A stretch of DNA of 64,000 nucleotides from Nepenthes gracilis (GCA_033239525.1 BSYO01000006.1:19182175-19246174), one strand, 5' to 3'. Positions 23,536-37,016 are shown, counted from the first letter of the stretch. Notes: a model not told the origin generated them from the sequence alone. Translations and numbers: made by a program.

Positions 23536-25201
23536 CCATTTTTAAATGTATATTCTATATTAAATCTAGTCTTTCAAAATTAACATGGGCAAATTTATTT
23601 TTGTTAATTATATGAAATATTGTTCTAAATTTTTTAATTATTTGAATTTAAGTTCATTTTTTAAATAGAAATAAAGTTGGACAAAGATTGAATAATATGA
23701 TAGGGATGTGGTATTATTGTTTCTTCTCCTTTTGGTTTAGAAAATTCATTCACGTAATTTAAGAAAATTAAATCTTATAACTTATTTATCATTAATTGTA
23801 TAAATATAAAATTTTAATATCATATAACTAATTGGAGTTAATGCCTCCAATAAAATATAATTATTACACCTAATTAAAATTAAATTTGGATTAGATATGA
23901 ACAAAATTTAGATAAAAATTTACAATTAATAAGTCGAGTCAGATAAGATAAGACCCATCATTCAATCCAAAAATTTTAATTGTGTATGTTTAAAAATCTA
24001 ATCAGATTAATTTGAACTAATTTATAATTTTTTTTATTTTTAATATACTTATTTAATAATTTATATTAGCATAAAATATATAAAATTTTAACATTTATGA
24101 TATTCAAAATAAAATATTATACAAGTATATTTTTTAATAAAAAAATTTTACATAAAAATAATTAATCATTATATAATATTTCTTAAACTTGATATTTATT
24201 TAAAAAATATATATATTTATAAAAAAAATTTATAATTTGAGATAGGTCAGATTAAATCAGATATTTTTATTTATAATTATATTTAACATAAAAGATTAAT
24301 CAGATTTAATTTTATAATTATAAATATTTTTAATAATTTGATATTTTAATTAAAATTTATAAAATTTTCCATTTTTAAATTTATATTCTATATTAAATCT
24401 AGTCTTTCAAAATTAACATGGGCAAATTTATTTTTATTAATTATATGAAATATTGTTCTAAATTTTTTAATTATTTGAATGTAAGTTCATTTTTTAAATA
24501 GAAATAAAGTTGGACAAAGATTGAATAATATGATAGGGATGTGGTATTATTGTTTCTTCTCCTTTTGGTTTAGAAAATTCATTCACGTAATTTAAAAAAA
24601 TTAAATCTTATAACTTATTTATCATTAATTGTATAAATATAAAATTTTAATATCATATAACTAATTGGAGTTAGTGCCTCTAATAAAATATAATTACTAC
24701 ACCTAATTAAAATTAAATTTAAATTAAATATGAACTAAATTTAGATAAAAATTTATAATTAATAAGTCGAGTCAGATAAGATAAGACCCATCATTCAATC
24801 CAAAAATTTTAATTGTATATGTTTAAAAATCTAATCAGATTAATTTGAACTAATTTATAATTTTTTTTATTTTTAATATGCTTATTTAATAATTTATATT
24901 AGCATAAAATATATAAAATTTTAACATTTATGATATTTAAAATAAAATATTATACAAGTATACTTTTTAATAAAAAAATTTTACATAAAAATAATTAATC
25001 ATTATATAATATTTCTTAAACTTGATATTTATTTAAAAAATATATATATTTATAAAAAAAATTTATAATTTGAGATAGGTCAGATTAAATCAGATGTTTT
25101 TATTTATAATTATATTTAACATAAAAGATTAATCAGATTTAATTTTATAATTATAAATATTTTTAATAATTTGATATTTTAATTAAAATTTATAAAATTT
25201 T
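23536..25201. repeat. tandem duplication, two units of 833 bp
   Basis: Unit 1 (23536-24368) and unit 2 (24369-25201) are head to tail and differ by only scattered substitutions and small indels. Both begin CCATTTTTAAAT and contain AGTTGGACAAAGATTGAATA, GGGATGTGGTATTATTG, GTCGAGTCAGATAAGATAAG and GATAGGTCAGATTAAATCAG in the same order. No coding sequence lies inside. The low divergence implies a fairly recent event. It sits directly upstream of ATG101, ending about 340 bp before its ATG. Confidence 0.9.
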
Positions 25202-25537
25202 AGGCTGATTGGATGAAATCAATCAAATGGCCTGAATTTGATGATATCTAATATAAATAAATCTAAACAAATAATGTGTTTATTTCAATGTAAGTCTAAA
25301 AATTAAAAATATTTCAAAACAGTTATTTATTAAAAGAATATAATTTTTTTTTTCACACGTTTTTTGACGAAATAGACGTCTCGAGCCGTATTAAGTATTT
25401 TTTGCTTATTTTAATCTCCACACGCACAATCAATTAGAACTTATTTTAAGGTTAGGGTTTCAATATGACAATCTATCTGATTTGAAATTTCGTCATTCTC
25501 TGCTTCGTCGAATCAATTTCGCCTCGTCAAGGTCCCC

Positions 25538-28500
25538 ATGAATTGCGAAGTTTGCCAACTCAAAGAACTGGTTAGATTCATATAATCATTCTTCTGTAAC
25601 ATTGTTGCCTAACAATTAAGAGCTCAAATTTCCTTCGTAGTCACTTCTTTCAGCGTGAATTTTGATGAATAAAATTGAGAATTCGTGAACTTTGTGTTTT
25701 TAAATCTGTAGGAAGTGGAGCATTTCGAGATACGCGAAGTTCTGCGGTGTAAGTATTAGTTAATTATTTTCTTGCTACTAGTGTTCTACCGCTTCCTCTT
25801 ATTTATGCAGAAATCTAAATTATGGAGTTTTTTAGAACTTGTATTGCTTTTTTCTGTATTTTGTGATTAGAATGCCTGTTTTTTGCCACATATTTTATCC
25901 TATGGTCGTTTATTTTTACCACATGTATATGTTTATATACCATTATGTATTCTGTTTTTCGATTGAGTGTTTCACGCTGACAAGAGTTTGTTTTGAATAG
26001 TGAAACTAGTACCATGGAGGGACAACAATGGAGATTGTTTCTCTGTGCAACGCTGCATTGCTCCCTGGATGAGTGGTGTTGTGTCTTACCCGATGAGTTT
26101 CTGTCCATAGTTAACACAACTGGAATGTGCAAATTTTGCTCGAAAATTTGCAATGGAATAGTTCTTCAGCCGCTTCCGTTCTTGTCCATACAATATTCTA
26201 CGAGTGGTTTATTAAAATGAATATTTCATCTAGGGCTATTAGGATGATGCATAACAACTACATTGCATCCTGAATTCTGTAATGGCTGGTGAAGCATGGT
26301 CTGTATTTTGGCAGAATATGAAGAATGTCTTAATACCATTTTTTTGTTTGGCCTAACCTCTGGAACAACTTCTTGAAGCTAAAAGTTAAAGCTGGTCAAA
26401 TAGGGTTTTTGTCATAAAGAGGTTTTGTCTTCTAAAAAATTGCTAAAATGAGCTTAGGATATCCTTTTGGTAGAATCTATACTCTGAAGCTTCTCTGAGC
26501 TGCCTATGCTAGAAGCAGAAACATCAGATTGATTATATTTGCTGAATGAAAATTGTATCCTTGAGGTATAGTCATGCAATGATTTGTAAAGGCATTATCA
26601 ATCACTTGTTGGAAGAACTTTTCAAGTTCTTGAATCGGGGTTTTGAGCATAAATATTCCACTACCATGTAAAAAGTAGGCTTAACCCTTAGGAAGGTGAT
26701 AACTCATCCAGAAAATTTTTCCATCGAGCGTACTATCCTGGATCTGGGAACAGTAACACGAATCAAATGCCATGTCCATGCCAAGGAACTTGCTCCAAAA
26801 AGTACTGACAAATGATGATTGAGATGGGATTCTGCATTCTCTTTTAGTTAATTCAGTATATTTTGCTATTTCATAGGAGGGTATTGAAAACTAGCAGTTC
26901 GCCCTTTCAATCTTACATAACCCAACTTACTTTTCTCCCATGAACTATTTGTGTCAATGTATTAGTTCGATCCGAAACTTGAGATAGTGGGTTTAAACAA
27001 AAAAGAACTCGTAGGTGGCTGTTAATGGAGTTGAAATATCAAATTCTAAGGATTCGATGTCAATTTATGTCTAATTGCTGTACTTATTGTTTGTCGAGCT
27101 ACGTTTTCTAAACAAACTGGAGCCAAACCAAGTTGATCTTGTAAGAGATTTGTTGCATAACGTGCGTGTATATATATATATTTCAAATGATTCATATTGT
27201 CAAGTATCCATATTCCTAATTTCATTCCAATTAAATGATATAGTTGCCATTATATCTCACATTGACAAAAAATGTATTGTGTTGAGGTGTCTTAAGGTTC
27301 AGTCTCTAATTCATATTTCGTCGACCAATCCTTCCTGATTCGCATCTTTGCTGAAATACCTTTTATTTTAGTAATTCCTTACTTAAGGATTCAAAAAAGG
27401 TGGTGTCCTCACCTAGAAAGCAAACTTTTGATAGAACTCCAAAATGGCATCTTTTGACCCCATTTTTTTCTCCTTAGCATTTAGGAAAGCAAGCGAATTT
27501 CAGGGTAGTAAAATTCTCTAGAGTTTCTTTTGCATTCGAACTCATAGCTGATGATATAATTAGAATTGATATTTTATGTTTCCTACTCACAGGAGCCCAT
27601 ATCCTTGCTGTTTTAAGTTGGAGTCTGACCCATTTTTTTGGCTTTATTATCTTTATATGAGCGCACACGACTGAAGATGGCTTATGAGATCATAGCATTA
27701 GCGACCTCTGGTCGGCAGGCCGTCATTAGGGGATGTTGTGACAATAGTGAACAAGTGCGAAACCCATCATTTATTATCTGTGGTATTTGGTGCAACAATT
27801 GTAATAGAAATCCTCCCGCTTGTGTTTAAGAAAATAAATGAACTCCTTTTTGTTTCCAAGTGATAATACTGATTTGATATTCGCGTAACTTCAAGTTATG
27901 CCATGCAATGGCAAGTGCACACATTTGACCCTCCCAGACCCAATCTTCAAGCGGATGTCTCATGCCCCTATCACAATCATTTATGATAATAGATGCATGT
28001 TGCTGATAAAAATTTTCTAACACATATCATGTCATGCAACTCCAGTTTCCACCAAGGCCTTGTTTTGTATGTCCTTAAAAGGCCTTGGAAAGTAAGGAAA
28101 TTTCGTTGAGCTAAGCTTATCGGTGATAAACAACAAGTGTTGGAATTGTATAGTTCATGTTTTGCTCGTATTGAGTTGAAAATGTTGAAAAATGTGAGGA
28201 TGTTTTATTTTGCTATTTAAACAGTCATGAGGTTTTTTTTTTAAACAAATTTTGGGGGGATATTATTTATGATCCATTGGAAAGCTCTCGAAATCCAGTT
28301 TTAAATGACAGTTGTGTGCTTCTTTTTCATTGATAAAAGAATGAGTGTCAAAATTTTAAAATAATAGTCAAAATGAGATTTAGAGATAGAATATGTACTA
28401 AAAGGTATTGGAATTTTTTAACTGAATAAAGTAAGTTGCATTAAACATAAACTGGTAAATGATTAGTGATTTAGGACTGAAAAAAAAAAAAAAAGCTGCT

Positions 28501-30901
28501 TGTCAGATTCTGAAAGTGTGCATTTTTTTCACATCTGAGAATCGGAACCACTTGAATATGAACAGTATAAATGCACTAAACTTTGGATTTCTCTTGAATT
28601 TCGTTCCATGTGTATTGATCTAATCTATGGGACTAGACTGACAGGTCTGAAGTGAAAACTATATGTAATTAATTATTTTAGTTGATCATTATTGGCATTT
28701 CTCTATGTGTGAGTGGTGGACTGTTCCTCATGCATACATATATTTACCAGCCAAAGTAAGATGGCGCCTTCTATCAGTACAGATGATTAAACCATTAATT
28801 AGAGACACTATGATGCCTGCTTTCTTTTAGACTAATTCTTGTTGAAAACTGTTGCAGGCATACTGCATACAATTATGTTCCACAGGGCTCTGGGTCTTGT
28901 GCGGCCCAAGGATGTTGATCTGCAACTTTTTGATATTACCTATGTAAGCGATGACTGAGATTAATGTTAGCCCCAATCTGTTTTTTAATGAATTTGCTTT
29001 CGGAAAACTATTTTGTTCAGTTATGTTATGCTTGCTAGAATTGGATGGCTTGTAAGTCTATGGACCACAATTTTTTTCCAATGCAATTGTAGATTGTTAT
29101 TGCATAGTTATTCATGTTCGGTGGGGTACAATGTTACTCTTGACCATTTGGTGATTAATAGAAACTAATTTATAGGTGCAATGTGGAGATGTAGAACTTG
29201 AAAAGAAGATAGATGAGAAGATTGATCAGTTCCTCTGTTGGGTAGAGAAGCACCCAAACAAGAAAAGTCAGGTTTGCTGTTTGTCGCTTTCCTTCTTTTG
29301 GCATAATATATGGTTTATGGATGTGTGTGTACCTTTGAGTTATTTGTTTTCTGCTGTCAGTGGTCTTGTTGGATATCATGTAACTTAAAGAGGGTGGTTT
29401 TGAGGGGCATCTTTTGGACACTCTTGAATAGCATGACATCCTAATGACCTATTTGTTCAAATAAGCCTGCACAAAAAATACATAAATGAACGCTATATTA
29501 CTTGAGGATGTCTCAAAGGTGTTTCCCAAACACTTCTTAATTTAAAAATCTTCTGGTGAGAATTTAAATATTTTGATTGGAGGCTCCTAGGACTTCTTAT
29601 TTTGCTTTCCAAGTACTCCAATTGAATTGCCGAGATCACGTTTGTAGACCCGAATTATTGATCCTGGTATGCTTGGCTGCTTGAGCAGATATGTTTGTCT
29701 TTCTATGAAGTTAAGAACAACAAGGCAATGTGGTTTTCAAACAGAGTTGAGCGTCTGTATTGGGAACACTGGTACATTAACTTCAATGTGGTGCAACATC
29801 CAAAAGCTCATTCTAGCAAGTCTCATCACTCCAAAGTGGTAGATCCCGGAGGTACTCCAAAATGTAGTGCATGATCTATGGATTTATCTATATATTTTTG
29901 GCCTGCTTTTTCTCTAATATGTAAATTTAATCCAGAAAATTCATCGGGAGGAGAAAGTGCTCGTAGAACTACACTTGAAGCATCTCTTCAGGATGTCCTA
30001 TTTCAGATTATAAGATTTGTCAATGACAAAAAGGATCACATACCTTCCATTCCCAGTCGTGAAGGCATCTCGTTCCCCTACGACATCACCATCCCAAGGT
30101 GAGTTTCTGTTTTACTTGTTTCCCTGGTGGAGCAGAATTCTCAATATGGAAACATAGAGACAAAGGGATAATCTTTGGGAGCGTCTACAATTACAAGGAG
30201 AATGTTCAATATGGATTGTTGTAGTACTATTCGGGGGGTTGATAAACAAATTCTTATGAATGCATATTTGCAAGGATGTCCATCTAAACCAGAATCGGTC
30301 ACAGATGCTATGACAAAACTTTTTCAGGAAATCCACAAAAATGTAATTAGGTCTCAACATGAAAATCGATGTTTTACTGCCAATCACAAGTTTCGTGGTG
30401 GACGCAGCATTCATGCTTTTTGTACCCAAGAACTTAGCCACCAAACCCACTTAGGCAAGAAATTTGTTGCCCTTTATTTTTCTATTTTGGCTGGGCATAT
30501 TGCTACGGAAGTGTTCTTGAACTGACCCTTTTCTCTAATTACTCTCTTTGAAGAAATACAAAGGCCTGAGTTTCCTTTCTTCTTCTTTTTGGCCCAGTAA
30601 TTAAAGATCTAAGTTGGTATGTTTTTTTCATTAAAAGCTTTGTCTTAGGGACGAAAGGTATGTTTTTTTGGGAAATTGATGTCATGTTGTTCTTGCATCG
30701 TTGTTCATTCATACTGCTAATTAAGATTCATCAGAAATAAAAGAAAAAGAGTTGTTATTATAGGTTTGAAGTGGATGATGGAATGATTATTCGATGCTTT
30801 TTGTTCGATTTTCTGCTTGCTTCAGTTCATCAGACACCACATTTGGGATGGATATGATCAAGAGGATGCTCCAGACCGGCCATCCGACCATGCTTAGTTA
30901 A
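25538..30901 (+). CDS. ATG101: autophagy-related protein 101
   Basis: Seven exons: 25538-25570, 25712-25748, 28858-28943, 29176-29271, 29689-29851, 29936-30098, 30826-30901. All introns are GT-AG; the joined frame is 217 codons plus stop, the usual length for plant ATG101. The product is a HORMA-fold subunit of the ATG1/ATG13 kinase complex that starts autophagosome formation in the cytosol. It begins [20 protein letters not shown], has the conserved [17 protein letters not shown] and [11 protein letters not shown] segments, and ends [17 protein letters not shown], all near-identical to what I recall of At5g66930. The ATG at 25538 opens this conserved start. Intron 2 is long (about 3.1 kb); no mobile element was identified in it. 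The leader contains TTAGGGTTTC, common in plant housekeeping promoters. In Arabidopsis the next gene is Dof5.8; here a Dof5.8-like gene lies about 28 kb downstream. Confidence 0.97.
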
Positions 30902-31863
30902 TAACGCGCGCTGTGAAAAGTTATCTGTCATGGTTTTTACTGCAAGGAAAACTCGTGAGATGATCAAGTGATTCTGGTCTTGTGTGTGTCTGTCTTTTTT
31001 TTTTGTAAATATTTCCCACTGCTGCTTCAAACCTTCTACCATTTAATCTTCTTTGTATTTATCTCTGTCCTTAGAGCTCGCCCTGTGTATAAGTTCAATT
31101 TCTGTAGAAAAATTGACAGTTTTATTTATTTTCGAGTCACTGTGTAGATACGGAAATGCTTTTAGTTTTTTAATATGAATGTGGCAATCATATAATTGCA
31201 TCAACTTATAATATTATATGCAAAAATATAAAAATATATAGTCTTATGAAATATCATCCCCTAACTTATAAATCACACAACAAATTGTGTAGTTATGTTT
31301 CTTACCATTCAATCTATGTAAGACCTTTGTGTTGGAAATATGTCCCATGTGTTAAAGTATATAATTTATTAATTTATTAAATTATAATTAAATAAATATA
31401 ATCATATTAACTTATATATTTATATATATATATATATTAAAGAAAAATTTTTAAAAAAATTTGTTCGTTTAGGACGTATCTTTTGATGAAAAGAATATAT
31501 TATTTTTTAATGGATATATTCTTTTGAGATATACTCATTGAGTGAATGATATGTTATTTCTTAATGATTATGTATATTTAAGGAGTATTTTTTGGACGAA
31601 ATAGAGGCATTTTTGTAATTTAAAAATGGTTATTTTTTTCCAATAAAAGGATGTTTATAACTATTAATTTGGGATATACAAGATTTATATAAAGTCTTTA
31701 TAAATTATAAGAAAAAAAAGATAGAAATTATCTCTTGATTATTTAAGACAAAAACAATTTTGAAATGGTATGTGTAACTTTAACAATTGTAAATTTAGGT
31801 ATGTAAGTATATTTATATATATAATAATTAATTAGTAAAGAAATATGATAATATAAATTTTAT
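30902..31863. other. ATG101 3' flank and AT-rich intergenic
   Basis: The first 250 bp likely hold the 3' untranslated region. At 31331 a TGTTGGAAATATGTCCCATG sequence resembles the start of some copia LTRs, but I found no matching end or target-site duplication, so no element is called. Confidence 0.4.
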
Positions 31864-31868
31864 GTATT

Positions 31869-32962
31869 TGATGGGTAGGCCTATAATCGGCAGGCCCAAT
31901 AAGAAAAGCGGCCAAAAGTTTAAAAAAATCCAAATGCGCGTTAGACGGTTAATGTGTTAGCGTTGACCGCTCGACGCACAAGCAAACGGCTAAAATGCTC
32001 CTTCAAGGTGGTCAACATTTTGGGCGATCGCTGATCGAAAACATTTATAATCTAAACATCATTATGATAGAAGAGGCGTGAAAAGATGTTAAACCTAATA
32101 CATGTCAAGCCTAATTTAACAGGCGTTCCCGTACACGACAAGTAACGATCCTTTCCCTGATTTCACGCTTTCCGTAAAGTCGATCTCCTCCCAAAAAGAT
32201 ATCAACAGAGCCGGCTTGATGTACACCCCACCCTATGAAGAGGGTGGATTCTCTTTGCCAACCAACAATGGAGTCTAACGGTCACAAAAATACAAAGGGA
32301 AAGTAGATAGTCTGGAGAACCACTCAGAAAGGAAACAATCTCATCATATCATGCCAGTCAGGCCTACCTACTCAGAGAATGCTGCCCAACACCAGGCTGG
32401 GGATTACGCCTTCCTGGTCAAGGAAGGTCGCACTTTCCACCGCTTATATAAGCCCAGAGTCTCCACTCCGAAAGACACGCTTTCTGATATGATCTGAACT
32501 ACGAATACAAACACAAAGTACAACGCAGTGCTTGCAGCATACTTTTTTTCAATTGCTCACCTTCCAATCCTACTCCAAGTCTCCAGATTATAAAGACTTC
32601 TCCCGCACTCTGAGAACTGTCCTCCAAAGCTTCAACGTTTTCAAGACGTAACTTCCACTCGTTCTTTACGAATATCGAGTTGGAAATCATACTCTCTACG
32701 AGTCACGAGAATGTCTCTACATCTACAGGCCAACACTCCCGCCAATCTCATTCTCTCTCTTTTACTTATCAGTCCACCTTCTTTAAAATTTCAAAAGCAT
32801 TCTTAATTAGACGTCGGAGTGTTTTGGGTAGGGTGGAAAACATCCCGTCGACACTGACTTTTTCTTGTAGTGGTGTGTAGGATTTAGACTCAGTGAATGA
32901 AGTTGGATCCAATCAATCAGGCGAATCTAAATTTGTTCGAAGTCGGATTCAGGTGTACATCG
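31869..32962 (+). mobile_element. solo LTR (family A) with 5 bp target-site duplication
   Basis: Begins TGATGGGTAGGCC and ends TGTACATCG. GTATT flanks both ends exactly (31864-31868 and 32963-32967). A CTTATATAAGCC TATA box lies near 32445. The 3' part (AGTGGTGTGTAGGATTTAGA, GAATGAAGTTGGATCC, GTTCGAAGTCGGATTC) is homologous to the reversed LTR at 54802-55828 and to the one at 37017-38048. The expected terminal CA is CG here, probably by mutation. Confidence 0.8.
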
Positions 32963-33739
32963 GTATTAAAGTTTTATTTTATTAAAGTAACTTATAACAT
33001 GTGGTGTTAAAAAATTCGAAAAACATGAAAGTTAAAGTTAAAGATAAATTTTATATTTTTATAGTAAATCTCAAATTTTGTCTATATATAATAAAATTGG
33101 TATTGAAATAACAATTAAAGAATATAATTGAATTAAATAAAATAAAAGTTTAAATTTTGGAAAAATAAAAATTGAGAACATTTTCAAATGTTATTTAAAA
33201 GGCCAAGGTTAACATTCAGACATCTTTTATTTAGGTTATTAGGGTTGTTCTTTTTCTGCTGTTATTGTTACTTTTACTGCTACTATGATTTTATATATTT
33301 TGATAAATTAAAATTTTCAATTAAGGTAGATTCCCAATATTTTTAAGAAACATAAAGTAATAAACATAAAAAAAAAAACAAAAAAATACTTTTCAGATAT
33401 TATTAAATAATATAATATAATATTTTATTTATTTATATTAAAAAAGATTACCTAAAAATAAATAGGTAAATAAAAGATAATATTATAGTAGATGGCATGA
33501 TTAAAATATTTTCTTTTAACACTATAAAAAATGCAATTTTCTCTTCAAATACAAAGCGCGTAAAACGGGGTGATTTATTGTGTTCCTCGGTGGCCATCTT
33601 TCTGGTTCTTCGCATATGCTCTCACCGAATTTCATACTGGAAATCAGAGCAGCGTCCATTTCTGTGTGCATTGATTTAAATTTCTAAATCCACCGGCATA
33701 GTTTTGTTTTCTGGCGGGTATGCTTTGCGTCCAGCTTTC

Positions 33740-35845
33740 ATGCCATCAACATGTGAAGTCACTTCATTGACGAGTCGCCTCATTCAAAAATGCGCCTCCA
33801 TCGCCATACTCGAAGATGCCCGTCAACTCCATGCCCTTATCCTTATATGCACACCCATCAGCGATCACTCGCCCTTCCTGCATAACAACATCCTCTCCAT
33901 GTATGCAAAATGTGGCTCACTCGCAGTCTCTCGCCTCGTGTTCGACAAAATGCCTCACAGAAACATTGTCTCTTACAATTCGCTCATGTCAGCCTATGCC
34001 CGTAATCCAAATTATGCGATTTCAGCCTTCACAGTGCTTTCCCGGATGAGATATGATTGTTTTACACCAAATGTTTCGACGTTCACAAGTCTATTGCACT
34101 CTGCTTCTAGTCTTGGGGAGTGGTTTTTGTGCTTGGCACTTCATTGCCAGATTATGAGGTTTGGGTTTTTATGTGATGCTTGGGTACAAACTGCCTTACT
34201 TGGACTATACTCGAATTTCGGTGACATAGAATCTGCCAATACAGTGTTTGAAAGTATAGATGTTAAAGATGCTATGGCTTGGAATTGTATAATATCTGGG
34301 AATTTGAAAAATAAGAGGATAAATGAAGGACTTTATCTTTTCAGTAGAATGTTGACGAGTGGTGTCGTTCCTACTGAGTTTACATATTCAATGGTTTTGA
34401 GTGGCTGTGCGAGATTGGGAGATTATAGTTGTGGACAACTTACTCATGCACGGGTGATTGTAACCAATGTACCCGTAGATCTGCCTTTGCAGAATGCACT
34501 GCTTGACATGTATAGCAGCTGCTGTGACACCCAATCGGCATTGAATGTCTTTAGAGGAATCGAGAATCCTGATCTAGTTTCTTGGAACTCGATATTGTCT
34601 GGTTATGCAGAGACTGGAGATGGAGAGAAGGCCATGCATATGTTTATCTTACTACTAGGGATGTCTGAGGCTGAACCAGATGAATATACTTTTGCAGCCG
34701 TGATTTCTGCTGTAGGAGAACTCCCTGCTTCTTATTATGGGGAACCCTTACATGCACAAGTTATAAGATTCGGATGTGATACAAGTGTTTTTGTAGGAAG
34801 CACACTAATTTCCATGTACTTCAAAAATGTAATGTCTGAATCGGCTGGACAAGTTTTCTATTCGATAACAAAGAAAGATGTGGTCCTTTGGACTGAAATG
34901 ATCTCTGGCTATTTGAGACTGGCTTATGGTGAGAAAGCAGTTAAACTCTTCTTTAATATGTGGCAGGAAGGCCATAGATTTGATAGCTTTGCTCTAAGTA
35001 GCATGCTGAGCGCGTGTGCTGATCTCACAACTCTGAAACAGGGTGAGATGGTTCATTGTCAAGCCATAAAAAATGGGTGTGATGCAGAGATATCGGTCTG
35101 TGGAAGTCTGGTTGATATGTATTCCAAAAATGGTCACCTTCAGGCTGCAAAGTCAATATTTTCAAAGGTCGAAAACCCTGATTTAAAGTGTTGGAACTCA
35201 ATGATCGGAGGGTATAGTCTCCATGGGAATGCAGAGGAGGCCCTGAAACTCTTTGATGATGTTTTAGATCATCGTGTAAATGCAGATCATGTGACATTTA
35301 TCTCATTACTGTCAGCTTGCAGCCATTGCGGTTTAGTCGAAAAGGGAAAGTACTTGTGGAATGTCATGAAGGACAACAAAATTGTTGCTGGGGAAAAACA
35401 CTATTCTTGTATGGTGAGTTTGCTAAGTCGAGCAGGATTATTGGAAGAAACAGAGAAGATGATCAATGAATCACCTTTTAGAGAAAATTGTCTAGAACTA
35501 TGGAGAACTTTACTAAGTTCATCTGTTGCTAACAAAAATCTGGCAGTAGGACTTCGTGCTGCAGAGATGATTCTTGCACTTAATGCAGAAGACAGTGGCA
35601 CCCATATGCTGCTTTCTAATCTTTATGCAGCAACAGGGAGATGGGACAGTGTTATGGAAATAAGGAGAAGGATAAGAGGGTTGACACTGCAGAAAGATCC
35701 CGGTCTGAGCTGGGTTGAGGTCACAGAAGGGCTCAATGTTTTCTCATCCGGTGAACAATCCCATCCGAAGATTGAAGAAGTTCGAGCCATGCTGCATCAA
35801 CTACAGGCTTATATGACAGTAAGGTCAGACATGGACGAATTGTGA
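33740..35845 (+). CDS. PLS-class PPR protein, E/E+ subgroup (At3g50420-like)
   Basis: Intronless gene for a 701-residue pentatricopeptide repeat protein. The first in-frame ATG is at 33740 (MPSTCEVTSLTSRL); an in-frame stop lies at 33677-33679 and no earlier ATG exists. Repeats run from about residue 15 (KCASIAILEDARQLHALIL) through motifs such as SMYAKCGSLAVSRLVFDKMP, NIVSYNSLMSAYAR, DAMAWNCIISG and DLVSWNSILSGYAE. The E domain starts near LWRTLLSSSVANKNL and the protein stops soon after the E+ motif (VFSSGEQSHP), with no DYW deaminase. It would need a separate deaminase partner if it acts in RNA editing. From memory it aligns along its length with At3g50420; the Arabidopsis protein is longer at the N terminus, and no obvious transit peptide precedes the repeats here. 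Expected in mitochondria or plastids. It is not a tandem copy of the DYW gene at 2449. Confidence 0.94.
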   Translation: MPSTCEVTSLTSRLIQKCASIAILEDARQLHALILICTPISDHSPFLHNNILSMYAKCGSLAVSRLVFDKMPHRNIVSYNSLMSAYARNPNYAISAFTVLSRMRYDCFTPNVSTFTSLLHSASSLGEWFLCLALHCQIMRFGFLCDAWVQTALLGLYSNFGDIESANTVFESIDVKDAMAWNCIISGNLKNKRINEGLYLFSRMLTSGVVPTEFTYSMVLSGCARLGDYSCGQLTHARVIVTNVPVDLPLQNALLDMYSSCCDTQSALNVFRGIENPDLVSWNSILSGYAETGDGEKAMHMFILLLGMSEAEPDEYTFAAVISAVGELPASYYGEPLHAQVIRFGCDTSVFVGSTLISMYFKNVMSESAGQVFYSITKKDVVLWTEMISGYLRLAYGEKAVKLFFNMWQEGHRFDSFALSSMLSACADLTTLKQGEMVHCQAIKNGCDAEISVCGSLVDMYSKNGHLQAAKSIFSKVENPDLKCWNSMIGGYSLHGNAEEALKLFDDVLDHRVNADHVTFISLLSACSHCGLVEKGKYLWNVMKDNKIVAGEKHYSCMVSLLSRAGLLEETEKMINESPFRENCLELWRTLLSSSVANKNLAVGLRAAEMILALNAEDSGTHMLLSNLYAATGRWDSVMEIRRRIRGLTLQKDPGLSWVEVTEGLNVFSSGEQSHPKIEEVRAMLHQLQAYMTVRSDMDEL

Positions 35846-37016
35846 TTCAAAGAGCCCTTGGCATTGTTGGCATGGGCCCCATGTGAGGCTCACAAACTGT
35901 TTGCATATATCTGTTTTTGGTTTTCTGGTGCTACTACTTGATTCCCCAAATTGGTGAATTGGATGATTCTATTGCGTGAGTTTCATGCGATTACAGCTCA
36001 AGCAAAAAAATTGGTAGAAAGTTCTGTGCGTTTATTGCTTGAGCAGGTATTTTGGCTCAAAAATTTTGCTTGAGCGATGGTCTGGTTTTTCATATAATCT
36101 GAACATAATTTTTTACGGTTTCTCAACACAGTTTCACTTTTGATTATGAGTACAGGCAAGAGAGGGGAGACGAAGAGCAAGAGGAGAAAATTAGAAGGTG
36201 TTATCTTCACATCTGGAGTCATTTTTTCCCATTTGTTTTCCATTTTTTTGGTATGTTATACTAAACCAAGCGTTGGATACTTCTACTACTTAGATTTTTT
36301 TTTTTTTTTTTATTACTCTCATTTGGTATAATTCTGAAGTATCTAATTATATAGTGGTATGTGAAACATTGTTGAGAGGCGAGTTGTGTACTTATGTTTC
36401 ACGGATATAGTGATTTTGTTTGACCATGACTAACTATAATAAAATTCTGTTTAGATATGAAAGTCCATTGATTTTTATCCTTTGTCTTGAGGGGGACGTG
36501 TTTTTCTGCAACACGGGACATACAAGGAAGAATGTTGAATGCTGGCAAATTATTACTAACCATGAGTTGTCAATAAATTTGAACTTATGAGCTACATGAT
36601 CCCAAGTCTCTGGGCTGAACAGTTTGAGCATCACACAGACTAATTCTAGCATTTATCCAAAGGCTCCTGCAAATGCTTGATTTCCCTGTTCATGAGAATT
36701 GAGATTCTTGTCAAGTCACATTGGAGGAGATCTTCTGGCTGCATATGGCAATGTCGAGTCAGTCAATTACTTACCATCTCATTATTTTGATAAATTATTT
36801 CCCTAGGATAAAAGATGATTTTGAAAATACTTGTTCAAAAACTCACTCGTGTATTTTATTGTGGAAGACATCTTTTCTGAAAAGTTTTCATGATTATCTA
36901 ATCTATATATATTGTTTTGATTTTCCCTCGAATGCATAAGTATATATTGTTACTATTTGTTCAATATTACTATATATATAGGTATCTAAATTGGGTTATT
37001 TTCTTAATTTTAACAT
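35846..37016. other. intergenic, no gene recognised
   Basis: Holds the 3' flank of the E-type PPR gene and unremarkable AT-rich sequence with a poly-T run near 36295-36310. Confidence 0.4.

Noticed and set aside
25993..26220. Open frame rich in Cys and Leu (75 codons) within ATG101 intron 2.
   Set aside because: No family resemblance; it lies inside an intron whose flanking exons join correctly.
31331..31840. Copia-like LTR starting TGTTGGAAATATGTCCC.
   Set aside because: No matching end, target-site duplication or second copy was found.
33704..33739. A longer N terminus for the E-type PPR protein.
   Set aside because: The codon at 33704 is TTG; the first in-frame ATG after the stop at 33677-33679 is at 33740.
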